Part shown: in pieces, positions 1 to 9,845 of the stretch | Position numbering within the stretch: the first letter of the stretch is position 1 | Layout: each line of letters starts with the position of its first letter | Assembly: GCA_958298945.1 (NCBI GenBank) | Contig: OY282605.1 | Location: 7,277,811-7,341,810, forward strand | Reading direction: 5' to 3' | Length of the DNA: 64,000 nt | Origin: Atherix ibis | Taxonomy: Eukaryota > Arthropoda > Insecta > Diptera > Athericidae | Made by a program: the position numbers and the translations under genes | The notes under the pieces: generated by a model | The model's database searches: none | The model's input: the letters and a program-made list of their open reading frames with translations, nothing else | What the model was told of the DNA's origin: nothing

Positions 1-739
1 CTTACGTACTAACCATGCTGCTTAACTACTAACTTTAGAAGAATATTTTTGCTTGACCACACGATTACGTATAGTAAGGATGAGCCAAAAGACTGGACAG
101 AAATACCTGCAATGTAGTAATTATGTCAAATCCACCACCACCTGGGGACAAGACGGTCGATATATCGTCCATATTTATTTAACTACAAAAATTACGGTGG
201 GTATTTTAAGTAAGAAATAATTTTAATCGGAAGTGTGTACAGAACAGTTTATGTTTAATTCAATGTCAGAATTCGATTTGCATAAAGTAACAAATTAATG
301 ATGTTCAGTATACTAACTTCTTACTTACTGTCTGCTAAATATATTCGTTCGAATAAAGTATGAACAACCATGTCGTAAAAGTCTGATTTATTTACCTGTA
401 TGCCGATGGACAACTTGTAAGAAATTGCGTACTATTTTCGGTTTTAACCTCTTGACTGATCGAAATGCGATACAAAATTGAACAAAAATTTTATGGAAAT
501 TTAAACTTTTCCGAAATAGTTTTTTTATAAAAAATAAATATAATTTTCATGAAAATTTGTTCCCTGATCTTTGGGGGTATTAGCGTGTTAATCATACTTA
601 AATATGGCGTTAATAAGGAGTTAATGGAAAAGATACTTTAATATTTTTAATACCATCGAATCAATTTTCTTAAAAGCCAAGGCATTTTCTTCCGTTTAGT
701 ATTAAATTGAGGAAAAAAAAAACATTACAAATCGTAAGC
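1..739. other. AT-rich sequence without recognised gene
   Basis: No frame is open for long on either strand, and I recognise no transposon end before about 740. Only ordinary homopolymer runs are seen. This is probably intergenic or intronic DNA. Confidence 0.6.
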
Positions 740-1420
740 GTTATCTAATTTGTGTTTTGGAAAGTAGAATTGAATAAACCAAACTTTAAATTTAGATTTG
801 GTTAAAATTTTAATTTAATTATATTTCTTGAACTTTGCCATTATGCAAGGTATATCATGATTCCAGTTTATAAGTAATTCAAATGGACTTGATCGTATTG
901 AGGTGATTTTTTAAGACTTCTTTTCGCAGGACTCAATCTTTTTGAGGTACTTTTTTTTTAGACTGTTTTCCATATTCCGGGTTTGATGAATTTTGATTTT
1001 TTATTTCTCTAAAGTTTTAGGATTATCTGCATAAACATGATCTTTTGCGTTACCGTACAAAAAAGGCCTTGGGAAGGCCAATTGACATCACCAAAATGAG
1101 TTCTCAAAACTTTTTCCGCCGCAATAAAGCCAAAACTGATCGTATTGTGTGATTTTTGGTACTGTTTTGTTAAAGCCACACATAAACCAGATTAAAATCT
1201 TTAAGTTAATATCCCCAAAAAATTCGGTTATCATATGGTCATAGCGCCAAAGAGCTCTTCTTCTTTATTTGAAAGAAAATACGAACCAATGATATCTTTA
1301 GATAAAAATGCAAACCATACAGTCACTTTTTTTGTGGATACAATGGCTTCCACACAGTCATTTCTCGTTAGATGCATCGGTCCACCTAACGAGAAATTAG
1401 CCCCATCGCTCAAAAGGTGA
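740..1420 (-). mobile_element. Family A Tc1/mariner-like transposon, 3' half, decayed
   Basis: The plus strand starts with a terminal repeat (GTTATCTAATTTGTGTTTTG). Antisense remnants of a DDE transposase follow, running from the C-terminus towards the middle of the protein. The block at 1235-1420 is the antisense of the conserved stretch between the GYVNKQNCRI region and the central DDE region; it recurs at 2840, 18920, 38700, 45090 and 62350. Frames are broken throughout and no product is expected. It abuts a second, differently diverged family A piece at 1421. The pair recurs at 18414-20413, so the join is older than the duplication. Family assignment rests on motifs shared with better-preserved copies in this window. 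Confidence 0.7.
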
Positions 1421-2770
1421 TTTGTTCATAATCACGAGGCTTTTTTTAGGGCCACGATGCTTTTGAAATAATTTTTGGATGACTTTTTTGTACATTTCGG
1501 ACGGGCTTTAATTCGGTCGGCACTTGAACGGATGTTAATTTTTAAATGCTTTAGGGTTTGAGTAAAGTCTGTGTAAATACGATGTTCCGCGTAGCTTTAC
1601 AAGAAAAAGTCCAAACAGCGTCAAATCTTAAGTTTAAGTGACATCACCAAATTTCGTAATTACGCGTTTTGGGACCTTTTTGAGCAATTTTTTCATGTTG
1701 TTTTACCACCACCTTCTTGTAACCACACATGGTCCAGATTGAACAACTTCAAGTTCAATCCAAAAAAAAGAAAATAATTATAGCGCTCAGAATTTACGGT
1801 AACGTTGTCCCTTTCTTGATTTTCAAAGAAAGACTGGCCCAATGACACTCTCGTACCAAAATCCACACCAGACAGTCACTTTTTGTAGATACAATGGCTT
1901 CCCCACAGCCAGTTGTAGGTTAATTTTGCTCATTGACGTATGCAACGACCTAAAAATGATCCTCAACCTGACGAAAATTTTTGTTTGAAAAATATTACAG
2001 ATGTTCGAATTTTTTACAGTAAAAATTTTTACAATCTTTTTAAATTATTTAAAAAAATATTTTTGAAAAATAATTTATTTTAAAAATGTTTCAAAATGCA
2101 CAAATGTTATTTTGACTTATCCAAAAATTTTCTTGCACAAATGTTATTTTGACTATTTTTAATGACCGATTTTTCGAATATTTATGGTAAATTTTTAGGG
2201 TGAAATTTTACAAAACAAACTTTGCCATAAATTTGTTAATTTTCTATAATTTTTATAAATTTTTTTTAAAGAATTTTAGCAGAATTTTCTCAGGAAATCC
2301 GTATTGAAAATTCAAATTGTTCAGAAAATGTTTTGAAGCAAAATACCCGATGCACTTTGCTTTAAATAATTTTACTGATCTAAAAATGCGTCAGATAAAA
2401 AATTTAATGTTACAACTGTTTTTTTGTCAGTATTGGCCGCTGTTTTTGGGTTCAAACATATTTTTTTGAAAGAATTTCCTTCAATGTATTTTGTAGTCGA
2501 ATGAGCGTTTTTGATTTATTCCAAATACTGTAAGATATACTTACAGCTTGATTATTGGCATTGACTTGTGATTTATTAGATTGGAAGCTAATAAATCACA
2601 AGTCAATGCCAATAATCAAGCTGTAAGTATATCGTCTTGGCAAAAGTGTTGATGGTGATCGCCATGCAATTAAATGAACTTCTCTCTATGAGGAACGTCC
2701 AATGGAGGCGCCTAACCTGATCATAATGTGATGATCCGATTCTGTCTTATCCTCAAAAATAAAGGACAGT
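1421..2770 (-). mobile_element. Second family A piece plus 0.75 kb unassigned tail
   Basis: Positions 1421-1930 are again antisense transposase remnants: a DFFL-like motif and the helix after it on the minus strand near 1590-1500, and the mid-protein block near 1790-1920. From about 1990 to 2740 the DNA is AT-rich and non-coding, with no family I recognise. The whole stretch is repeated in the same order and orientation at 19090-20413, including the segment after the hairpin (2634-2720 against 20310-20400). I infer that one compound block was duplicated as a unit. Confidence 0.6.
2534..2633. repeat. Perfect 46-bp inverted repeat with 8-nt spacer
   Basis: Positions 2534-2579 are the exact reverse complement of 2588-2633; the spacer is ATTGGAAG. 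The related copy near 20265-20325 has only the right-hand arm, preceded directly by CCTCAGATTGGAAG. So the left arm is a gain in this copy, or was lost from the other. The arms are identical while the surrounding duplicates have diverged clearly. That suggests a recent foldback (template-switch) event rather than an old transposon terminus. Confidence 0.95.
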
Positions 2771-2774
2771 ACAA

Positions 2775-3225
2775 CAAATTAAATGTTTTAGTTAATACCC
2801 CCAAAAAATTCGTTTATCATAGGGTAATAGCGTTCAGAATTGTTGCTAACGAACTCTTCTTCTTCATTTGCTAGAAAATACGAACCAATGACATCTTCAG
2901 ATAAAAATGCAAACCATACAGTCACTTTTTTTGAATACAATGGCTTCCCCATAGTCACTTGTAGATTTGCAGAGTTTTTGACGTTTCTACCTAACGAGAA
3001 ATTAGCAGCTAACGAGAAATTAAAAAGTTATTTAATTGTAGTCACATTTTGCAATTTTTTTCAGAAAAGTGTGACTACGAAAGAGAAAAGTGTGGCGTTT
3101 TTTTTTATAAAATCAAAACCGTCTTTTAAATAAATGCCCTTTTGAATGACATTTTGGATTGACAGGTGTCAAATGGCAGGAGGGCTGTATTTGCTGAACT
3201 AAGAAATGGATAACTCTTTATAACA
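2775..3225 (-). mobile_element. Family A transposon, 5' half with terminal repeat
   Basis: The antisense mid-transposase block (2840-2960) is followed by the family A 5' end: GACAGGTGTCAAATGGCAGG at 3160-3180, then a terminal repeat ending in AAATGGATAACT at about 3222. A short tandem repeat (ACGAGAAATTAGCA and its neighbour) lies at 2993-3020. Transposase frames are broken. With the 3' half at 740, this may be the other side of one family A element split by the 1421-2770 material. Both halves contain the mid-protein block, however, so two independent copies are more likely. Confidence 0.75.
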
Positions 3226-4802
3226 TCAGATTTCGGGGTGGTATGATGATCTACGGTTAAATTTGAAAAATTTTTAAATGGCCAATCACCACTAAAACGT
3301 ACATAACGAATTTCTAAAAATACACAATGAATTTGATTAAATTTGATGTGATCTATAAAAATACAGAAAATTCACGGACTATAAATAAAGAGGAAATTTC
3401 CTTAATTGTTTTTCTTTATTTAAATATATTTTCAAGACGATCATCATCTTATACGATTCTATTTAATGTTTAATTGATAACAATTACATTGTTGATAACA
3501 ACGAGCGAGTATATAAGATGGGAGAATAGATTGAGAAAAAGTGATTCGGTTCTTTTTTTTTCTTTTTTTTGTGTGTGTGCAATTCAATTTGCCGGCAAAT
3601 TCTAATGCATAGAGAATTTTTTTTTTTTTTTTTTGATTGGCTCCAAGTTTGCAAAATTATTGGCTCCAAATATGCAAAATTGCTACAAAGTATTTGGAGG
3701 CATTTAGTTGTATAAATTTAAATACAACTGAAATGGAGGAGAAAATGTTTTTTTTTTTTTTTTGGTCGAAAAATAAAAATAAATTTTTTATGTGATTCGA
3801 TTAGATTCGATTAAAATCGATGACATCATCGAATGTTTGCGAATTTTTCCATGATTGAATTGCATTAATATTCGGTTGTCAATTTATGTTCACTGTTAAA
3901 ATAAAAGGCTCCACTCTGGGGGTTTCATTTCCTTTGATCTTAAAGTGAAGTCGTCTAAGTGGCGCCTTTTACTACTGGAAAATCAAATAAATCTTTTCGA
4001 ATATATGCCAATATTTGACTAGCTATGATAATCAAAATGTTTTAGTAATGAATAAAGTGTCAGCATTATTTCGCAATTATAATTTTCGAATTTATTTATT
4101 CTTGAACACCTTTTTCTTCTTTTTGTAATTTATTTAATATTATACGATATGCAAACGTCAAAATAGTTAAGATAATATATTTATTTTATTGGTGAATATA
4201 AAAAAAATTGGGCAAAAACGAGACTTCTTTCAATTCTATCATAAAATAACGATTGTGAAGAATCCATCTGTTAGTTGTTAGGGGAACTAACGTTTATTAG
4301 TTTTTCATTATGTGCAGTTTGCCTAACAGAGTCAAAAGAGAAATAATTTTCTGAGGGTTTTTTTTTTTTGTTGAAAATCCTTCTGCCTAATTGGAATTGA
4401 TGACAATTGTTATTGTTAGTAAATCGTTGTATTCGAAAATAAAATAATTACAAATGTTCAACGAGGTCTCTGTCGCCCCAGGGAGCTAATGACGTCCCGC
4501 GAGTATCTTCCTTAGAACCTGAAATTGTTCTTTTGATTTGTTCTCAGTTATTGTTTAGTAGCTGGAAGCGTTTTGCAATAAAAAGGTAATAATTTTTAAC
4601 GATAGGGGAGAAAAGTGCACGGTAGCCATTAATGCAACTGTTTGCAAAGTAAATAGAAATGTTCGTATAATTACAGAGGAAGTAATATGGGGTGGGTCTG
4701 GGATCTGGAAGGGGTGAGTTGAGTGATCGATTATTTGGAGACTTTTCCCTTTGAAGAAAATCAAACAAATAAATTCTTATTTGTGCTAAATACATTGTCG
4801 AT
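3226..4802. other. Unassigned AT-rich DNA with poly-T tracts
   Basis: No transposon end or credible coding frame is seen. Long T runs occur at 3548-3570, 3618-3634 and 3747-3762. A 23-bp direct duplication containing TTGGCTCCAA and TGCAAAATT lies at 3636-3682. The minus-strand frames at 4544-4795 are short and low-complexity, and I do not call them. Confidence 0.5.
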
Positions 4803-5095
4803 CTTAGATTATAGAAGAACTGGATAGGCCTCTACACAAAAATTCTATACAAATTTTGTTGGCACATACATGCAAAATATCAGACACGGCGTAAATCAGT
4901 GGGGGCCAATTTTTAAGTTCAGTATGCGAAATGAAGCTGTTCATTTAAAACCATTTTTCATATATGATGTCATTTATGCGTAAAGAAATAGATTTTTTTA
5001 TTAATATTACGGATTTTGTTGTTTTAATGGAATTAGTTTTTTGAAATTTTAATATACAAAGAATAAAAAAGAAAAGATTGGGGGGGGGGGGGGGG

Positions 5096-5955
5096 TGTAA
5101 CGATAAAAATTTGATAGCGAGCGCGTGGCCCTTTGACGGAAACAGGTGCTAATCGGAAGGGGCAGGTCTGGTGAATATGCGTGGTGGGGTAGCACCTTCC
5201 AGTTTAGTGTCTCCCAGTAGTTTCGGACCATTTTTGACGTGTGCGATGGTGCGTTGTCGTGGAGGAAAATCAATTTGTCATGTCTTTGTTGATAATCCGT
5301 CATTTTTTCACGCAGAGCACGGTGCAATTTGATCAGTTGTTGGTTGTAGCGGTGGGTATTGACAGTTTCACCAGGTTTCAACGTCTGATAGTTCTTCCGT
5401 CCGAAGCGATTTGGTTTTGGGGAAGATGTTGTGGTTGGCCGGGATCAACCCACCATTTCTTGCGTTTAGGATTCTCGAAATATGTGCACTTTTCATCGTC
5501 TGTCATAATCCGATGCAGGAACGACTTTTTCTTTTGTCTGGCGAGCAAGATTTCGCATGTGTTTTGCCGTCGCTCCATCTGCCTATCGTTCAATTCATGC
5601 GGCACCCATTTTCCGATCTTTTCAATCTTATCCATGGCGCGCAGACGCATGGAAATGGCTGGTTGAGTAGCACCCAATTGCTCCGCGAGCATTTTTTGCG
5701 ATTGTGTATCGTCTTTGTCCAAAAGAGCCTGCAATTGACGGTCCGATTTTCAAGCTTTTTGTCCCACAAGTCAAAATTGCCGTCTTTGAACCGACGAAAC
5801 CAATCTCGGCACGTTTTTTCCGATAAAGCACTGTCACCATAGGTCTCCATAAGCATTCGATGCGATTCGGCAGCCGATTTCTTCAAATAGAAGCAGAAAA
5901 GCAGAGCTTCCCGCATATGCTCTTTTTCTGGCACAAAACAATACATGATTACCAA
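5096..5955 (-). pseudogene. Mariner transposase pseudogene (mauritiana subfamily, DD34D)
   Basis: This encoded the cut-and-paste transposase of a mauritiana-subfamily mariner. Three overlapping minus-strand frames together cover most of the protein. The N-terminal helix-turn-helix part is at 5955-5735 (LLFCFYLKKSAAESHRML, then CRDWFRRFKDG). The middle is at 5734-5378 (KWVPHELNDRQMERR, then the first catalytic Asp in TDDEK). The C-terminal part is at 5381-5096 (HDNAPSH with the second Asp, then YSPDL). The third Asp, in a PSD motif, is visible only after a one-base frame change near 5160 and is followed at once by a stop codon. Frame changes also occur near 5735 and 5380. The final part of the protein is lost at the G run. 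With the lesion at 5160 repaired by eye, the spacing between the second and third Asp is 34 residues, as expected for the family. It is inactive. Confidence 0.9.
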
Positions 5956-6116
5956 AGGAAAAATGTATGTTGTTTTACGAAATTGCTAACAATGTGCACT
6001 GATTAATGTTGACAGATGTCAAACTCATAAAAAAAAGTATGGCGTGCCCATGGTAGCTTAATACGCTCACTCACACCATCTATGATTAAACAGCATATTT
6101 AAGCTTATACACCTGG
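5096..6116 (-). mobile_element. Mos1-like (mauritiana-type) mariner, 3'-truncated
   Basis: The 5' terminal repeat lies at the right: AAGCTTATACACCTGG ends at 6116 and is followed by a TA target dinucleotide. Transposase reads leftward to 5096, where it is cut off at a 16-G run (5080-5095), so the 3' terminal repeat is missing. The element sits inside the family B element at 4803-7303. The 5' end of the same mariner recurs at 6351-6411 and, in opposite orientation, at 47166-47192. Confidence 0.88.
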
Positions 6117-6350
6117 TAGTTATTGTGAGACAATCGTCAAATCGATAAAACTAGATCGTCTACAAAACTTTCACTCGCCGAAGAAATATTGTCAGCTGAG
6201 CGATCTGTACCAGCATGTGTTGTGCTGGTATTTTTGGTTGTATCAAACCAGGACACTCAAATTTATCCTACAAATTCTTGATTGCTGACTCAGATAGTAG
6301 ATCATCACGATCGAAAAAAATGGCGAATTCCACAAAATGCGACATTTTGT

Positions 6351-6411
6351 AGCTTAATACGCTCACTCACGCCATCTTTGGCCAAACAGCGGATTTAAGC
6401 TTATACACCTG
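6351..6411 (-). mobile_element. Solo 5' end of the Mos1-like mariner
   Basis: About 60 bp match the 5' untranslated region and terminal repeat of the mariner at 5096-6116: TAGCTTAATACGCTCACTCA is shared, then AAGCTTATACACCTG. No transposase is attached. It lies 235 bp beyond the larger copy, in the same orientation. The stretch between the copies (6119-6350) is unassigned and holds a small stem, ACCAGCA paired with TGCTGGT, at about 6210-6230. Confidence 0.8.
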
Positions 6412-7303
6412 TTAGTTTTTTAATTAAGAATTTAAAGAAATGAAAGTATTTCTTACACTATTAAAAAAAATCGTTCCCTTAAATTTTCTTCCACACACTT
6501 TACGTACGCCGTAAACACTGAACTATTTTCTTGTAAACATTGAACTGTCAAAATCACATTTGTTTACATTTATTCAATGACAAACTTTTCACTTTTTGAA
6601 CACTTTTTGGACAAAATAAATCACTAAAAGCCATTTAGGCAAACTAAATTTTTGTTATTTTGTTTAGTAAAAATGAAGATGTCTACTTACCGAAAGAAAG
6701 AAATTCCCGTTTTTCTCATACCGTTAAATTAATGGACAACCCTTCCTTTATAAAACACTTCATTTTCTGAAATCAAGACTTCCTATTAAATGTCAATAAT
6801 AATAAAACAATTTTTATAAATACTGCCTTTTTCATAAATACTTCAAAAAAGATTAAAACCACACTTTCACATGTACTTTTCGATAAATCCCAAAATAACA
6901 ACTTTAAAAACGACAAAACAAGTATGCAAGCATTTCGGTATGCTACCACTTTCATGGAGAATGGAGGTTTTTAAAACTCTCCGAAAGTCTGCAAAATTGA
7001 GGCGATTGATATTTACGAAATAAATTTTTGTATTTAATACGAGAAGATTGTACAAAAAATAAACTTTGCCTGTCGTTGTATTTAAATTATATTTTCTGTT
7101 TAGAATAAACGAATTAAAATGAATATTAATTATAGTTTTGGAATTCAATAAATGTCCCATAGTAAAACTAGATGTCAGTGGGTGTCATGGCTACATAAAA
7201 AAATCTACACAAATGTATGCAAGTAGTACGATTTCTTGCCGCTTTTGCAATAATTCGCCGAGAAAACGAAAATTTGACGTATCCAGATATTCTTTAAGCT
7301 AAG

Positions 7304-9169
7304 TTATCGATATTGTTACAACAAGTGTGTGTGGGGTTTAGGGGAATATGGATGGGAGCGATGCATTAAGTAAAATGTCTGCCTTTCAATTTGACTTTTG
7401 CATATATCGTTTTTGTTGTGAAAATAAATAAAAGTTCTCTATTGTCGATGGGGGAACTTGGATTTCGTTAGAAGAAATTACAAAAATACGTGGTTAAGGT
7501 CTCCTTACCCTTAATGGCAAATAATAGAAATGACGGGTACCGGTTGTTTTCTTTTATTTCTGAAACTACGGTTGCAGTCTGCTTGCATAAATTTTGATTT
7601 CATGGATGAATGTGGTGTGTATGCACGTTTCCGAAAAAGGAAAATATTTTTCTATCGGGCACAGGATAATTTGCTAATGTCTATTTGTGAAGGGTAGCTA
7701 CAGAATGGAAAGTAAATTCTCAACGCCCCCAAATACAAAAATTTCATATTGAAACTGTAAATAAAATAAATAAAACCAACACAGAACCAGAACAGACGCT
7801 CATACCTTATTCTACATACACGCTTGCTAATATTACAGAATATTTTACGTTGTAATGACCGACAGTGTAATGCCCCGGTCCCTTTATATTTGTTACCATT
7901 TTATCCTTTGCGTTGTGCGGTACGAGGTATGAGGTATGGGTTTGGGTATGGGTATGGGTATGACAACAATTGAACAATACTTCCTACTTTCGTCGAAAGC
8001 ATTTCCTTGCTCGGTGCATGCATATTTTATGTCCTGTTCCTGTCATCGTAGGTCCAATGTTCCGTCATTATTTATGTTCTGTGTGTGTAATTTTACATGT
8101 CCAGATATTCGTTTTGTGTGCAGGAAAGGACACCTTATGCAGAGAAATGAAAATATTTAATGCTGATTTGGATTTTGTCGGGTCGAAAAAGTACGGTAGG
8201 TAGGGTGGAGAGATTATGGTATTGCAGAATTTCTTCCGAACGGAAAAATTGTTTTGCTGCTTTCCCGTATGACTAAGCCAACAATAGAGTATAGACAAAT
8301 GGCCCGTCGACAATACGATAAGATTCGGTCAATAAAAGTGTCTATAAATAAATCGTGATGTGTCCAAGGTATCTAGCCAACTATGATTGTTGGTCAAGTC
8401 ATTCTCGTTTGCTGTAATATGTAAACAAATTTCGAATTCTGTATAATGAGAAGAATTTGAAAACTGTGTGTGACAGAAACAGTTTGTGGTGTTTTTAGGG
8501 TGGTTAGTTGTAAACAGGGATAGTCTGGTAGGTATTCAAGATTCTCCTCGCATTAGTGCTAATGGCTTTCAACACTACAAAAAATGAATAACGCGTGAAA
8601 ATGCAGTCAATGAAATTTCTTTTTTTGGAGGGTGGGGCAGGTATTATATACAACAAATTGATTAGATCTCATTCAATATGCTTTTTGCTGTTAGATATTG
8701 ACCGAAACAGATAAAATCAAAAGTCTTACGCTGCAGAGCATTTGATTACTATCCTGCTAGGATGATCTTTGTAGTTAGGTACCAAACAAAAATTCACACC
8801 AGAATCTCAAGAAGGAGTAAATTTTCGGAGGATTTTTTATATAAAATTATTTATGATAAAGCTTAACAAACTAGGATTTTCCTCTATTAATACACGTACT
8901 TTATTCGATTAGGGCTAATTAGATATCTTTTCGTAATTCTATTTTTAAGGGGCACAAATATTTCATCCAATCCTCCTGTGTCCAGTGCCAACAGTAATCC
9001 CTAATTTACCTTGTTTACTCATAAAATGGCACTTAACTTCTTTAATCTCTCGTAGATAAATACATTTTTTTGTCAACTCATTTGTGTACTACCAATAAAC
9101 TGATCTACTCAGCATCCTTACTGAAATTTTGAGCACATAAGCTGCTCATAATTTGGATTGGACATTCTA
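7304..9169. other. Unassigned low-copy-looking DNA
   Basis: I see no transposon terminus here and no reading frame with protein-like composition beyond about 80 codons. Overlapping short frames at 7936-8313 occupy all phases and look like chance. The only notable site is the G-rich TATGGG array at 7930-7963, listed separately. Confidence 0.45.
7938..7958 (+). repeat. TATGGG microsatellite forming a G-quadruplex motif
   Basis: Four GGG triplets at 7938-7940, 7944-7946, 7950-7952 and 7956-7958 are separated by three-base loops (TTT, TAT, TAT). This is an exact G3N3 quadruplex pattern in otherwise AT-rich DNA. It lies in a short GGTATG-type array starting at about 7925. Confidence 0.85.
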
Positions 9170-9640
9170 CTGTCAGTCATAATTTCCAATATGAAAACCA
9201 CCCTTGTCCCATCTGCCAATCCTACGGCGTTCATATTACAATCTCACATAATGCCACGTAACCCAAAATTTCTTTGTGAATAAGATCCATTGTGGTGCTT
9301 CTTGATACAAAAATTCCATTTCCAAGTCCTTTAAATCCAGACGCAGACACAAAGCACACATTTGATATTGAATATGTGCGTCCATCTGCCATTCACACTC
9401 TCATCCCATCGACGTTGCCAAATTTCATACATTCTATGCAGGACCAGTACAGGCCGTAAGATCCTGAACCTCTTCATTCGTAACCGGACAACCAGCAAAC
9501 GGGATGCCACGCCGTAGACGGTAGTGAATGCTTCCATACAGCACCTCCAGGACCACAGAGACGGTAGTGAATGCTTTCATGCATGAATGCTTCCATGCAG
9601 CACCTCCAGGACCACACTATCCTCCCAATTAGTCGTATAC
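9170..9640 (-). pseudogene. R1-like non-LTR retrotransposon fragment, C-terminal region
   Basis: The minus strand at 9537-9400 reads EAFTTVYGVASRLLVVRLRM, then RMYEIWQRRWDESVNGRW. This matches the plus-strand LINE piece at 52300-52540, so both are copies of the same element. It is the region after the reverse transcriptase domain of R1-type elements. Further antisense similarity to the 52720-52760 part extends to about 9170. A local duplication of about 50 bp, repeating CAGCACCTCCAGGACCACA, lies at 9510-9617. It is 5'-truncated and broken, with no catalytic RT motif present. Confidence 0.7.
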
Positions 9641-9654
9641 CCTTCATTCCTTCT

Positions 9655-9845
9655 TGGATATAATGGCTTCTTCACAGTCACTTGTGTGTATTTTCACATC
9701 ATTTTTGTTGTTACTTTTTCTGAAAAGCTTTTACAATTTTAAAGCGTTATTCACTGTTTAAGGACATTTTTGATGTCATATATTTTTGACAGCTTTCAAA
9801 TGACAGGGTTGTACTTTCCGAACTATGAAATGGATCCCGTATTTA
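9655..9845 (-). mobile_element. Family A 5' terminal fragment
   Basis: The antisense block GATATAATGGCTTCTTCACA, with CAGTCACTTGT after it, leads directly to the family A 5' end: TTGACAGCTTTCAAATGACA at 9788, then TGTACTTTCCGAACTATGAA and ATGGAT. Internal sequence between these two blocks is deleted and the rest of the element is absent. Confidence 0.75.

Larger units (their letters stand above)
4803..7303. mobile_element. Family B inverted-repeat element, interrupted by a mariner
   Basis: The left end CTTAGATTATAGAAGAACTG is at 4803, and its inverted counterpart (ATCCAGATATTCTTTAAGCT then AAG) ends at 7303. Left-end sequence continues to about 5053. Family B right-half sequence resumes at about 6465, including the conserved core with CGGTATGCTACCACTTTCAT at 6935. 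Between them lie a truncated Mos1-like mariner and a second fragment of the same mariner. No transposase belonging to family B itself is visible, so this is presumably non-autonomous. The continuity of both halves as one copy is inferred from the complete copy at 34120-36201. Confidence 0.65.

Noticed and set aside
1235..1420. Plus-strand 61-codon frame repeated at 2840 and 18900
   Set aside because: It recurs only because it is the antisense of the conserved family A transposase block.
3484..3669. Lysine-rich minus-strand frame
   Set aside because: Produced by long poly-T tracts; low-complexity translation.
7936..8313. Overlapping short frames on both strands
   Set aside because: Several phases are open together over AT-balanced DNA with no motif, splice signal or codon bias; consistent with chance.
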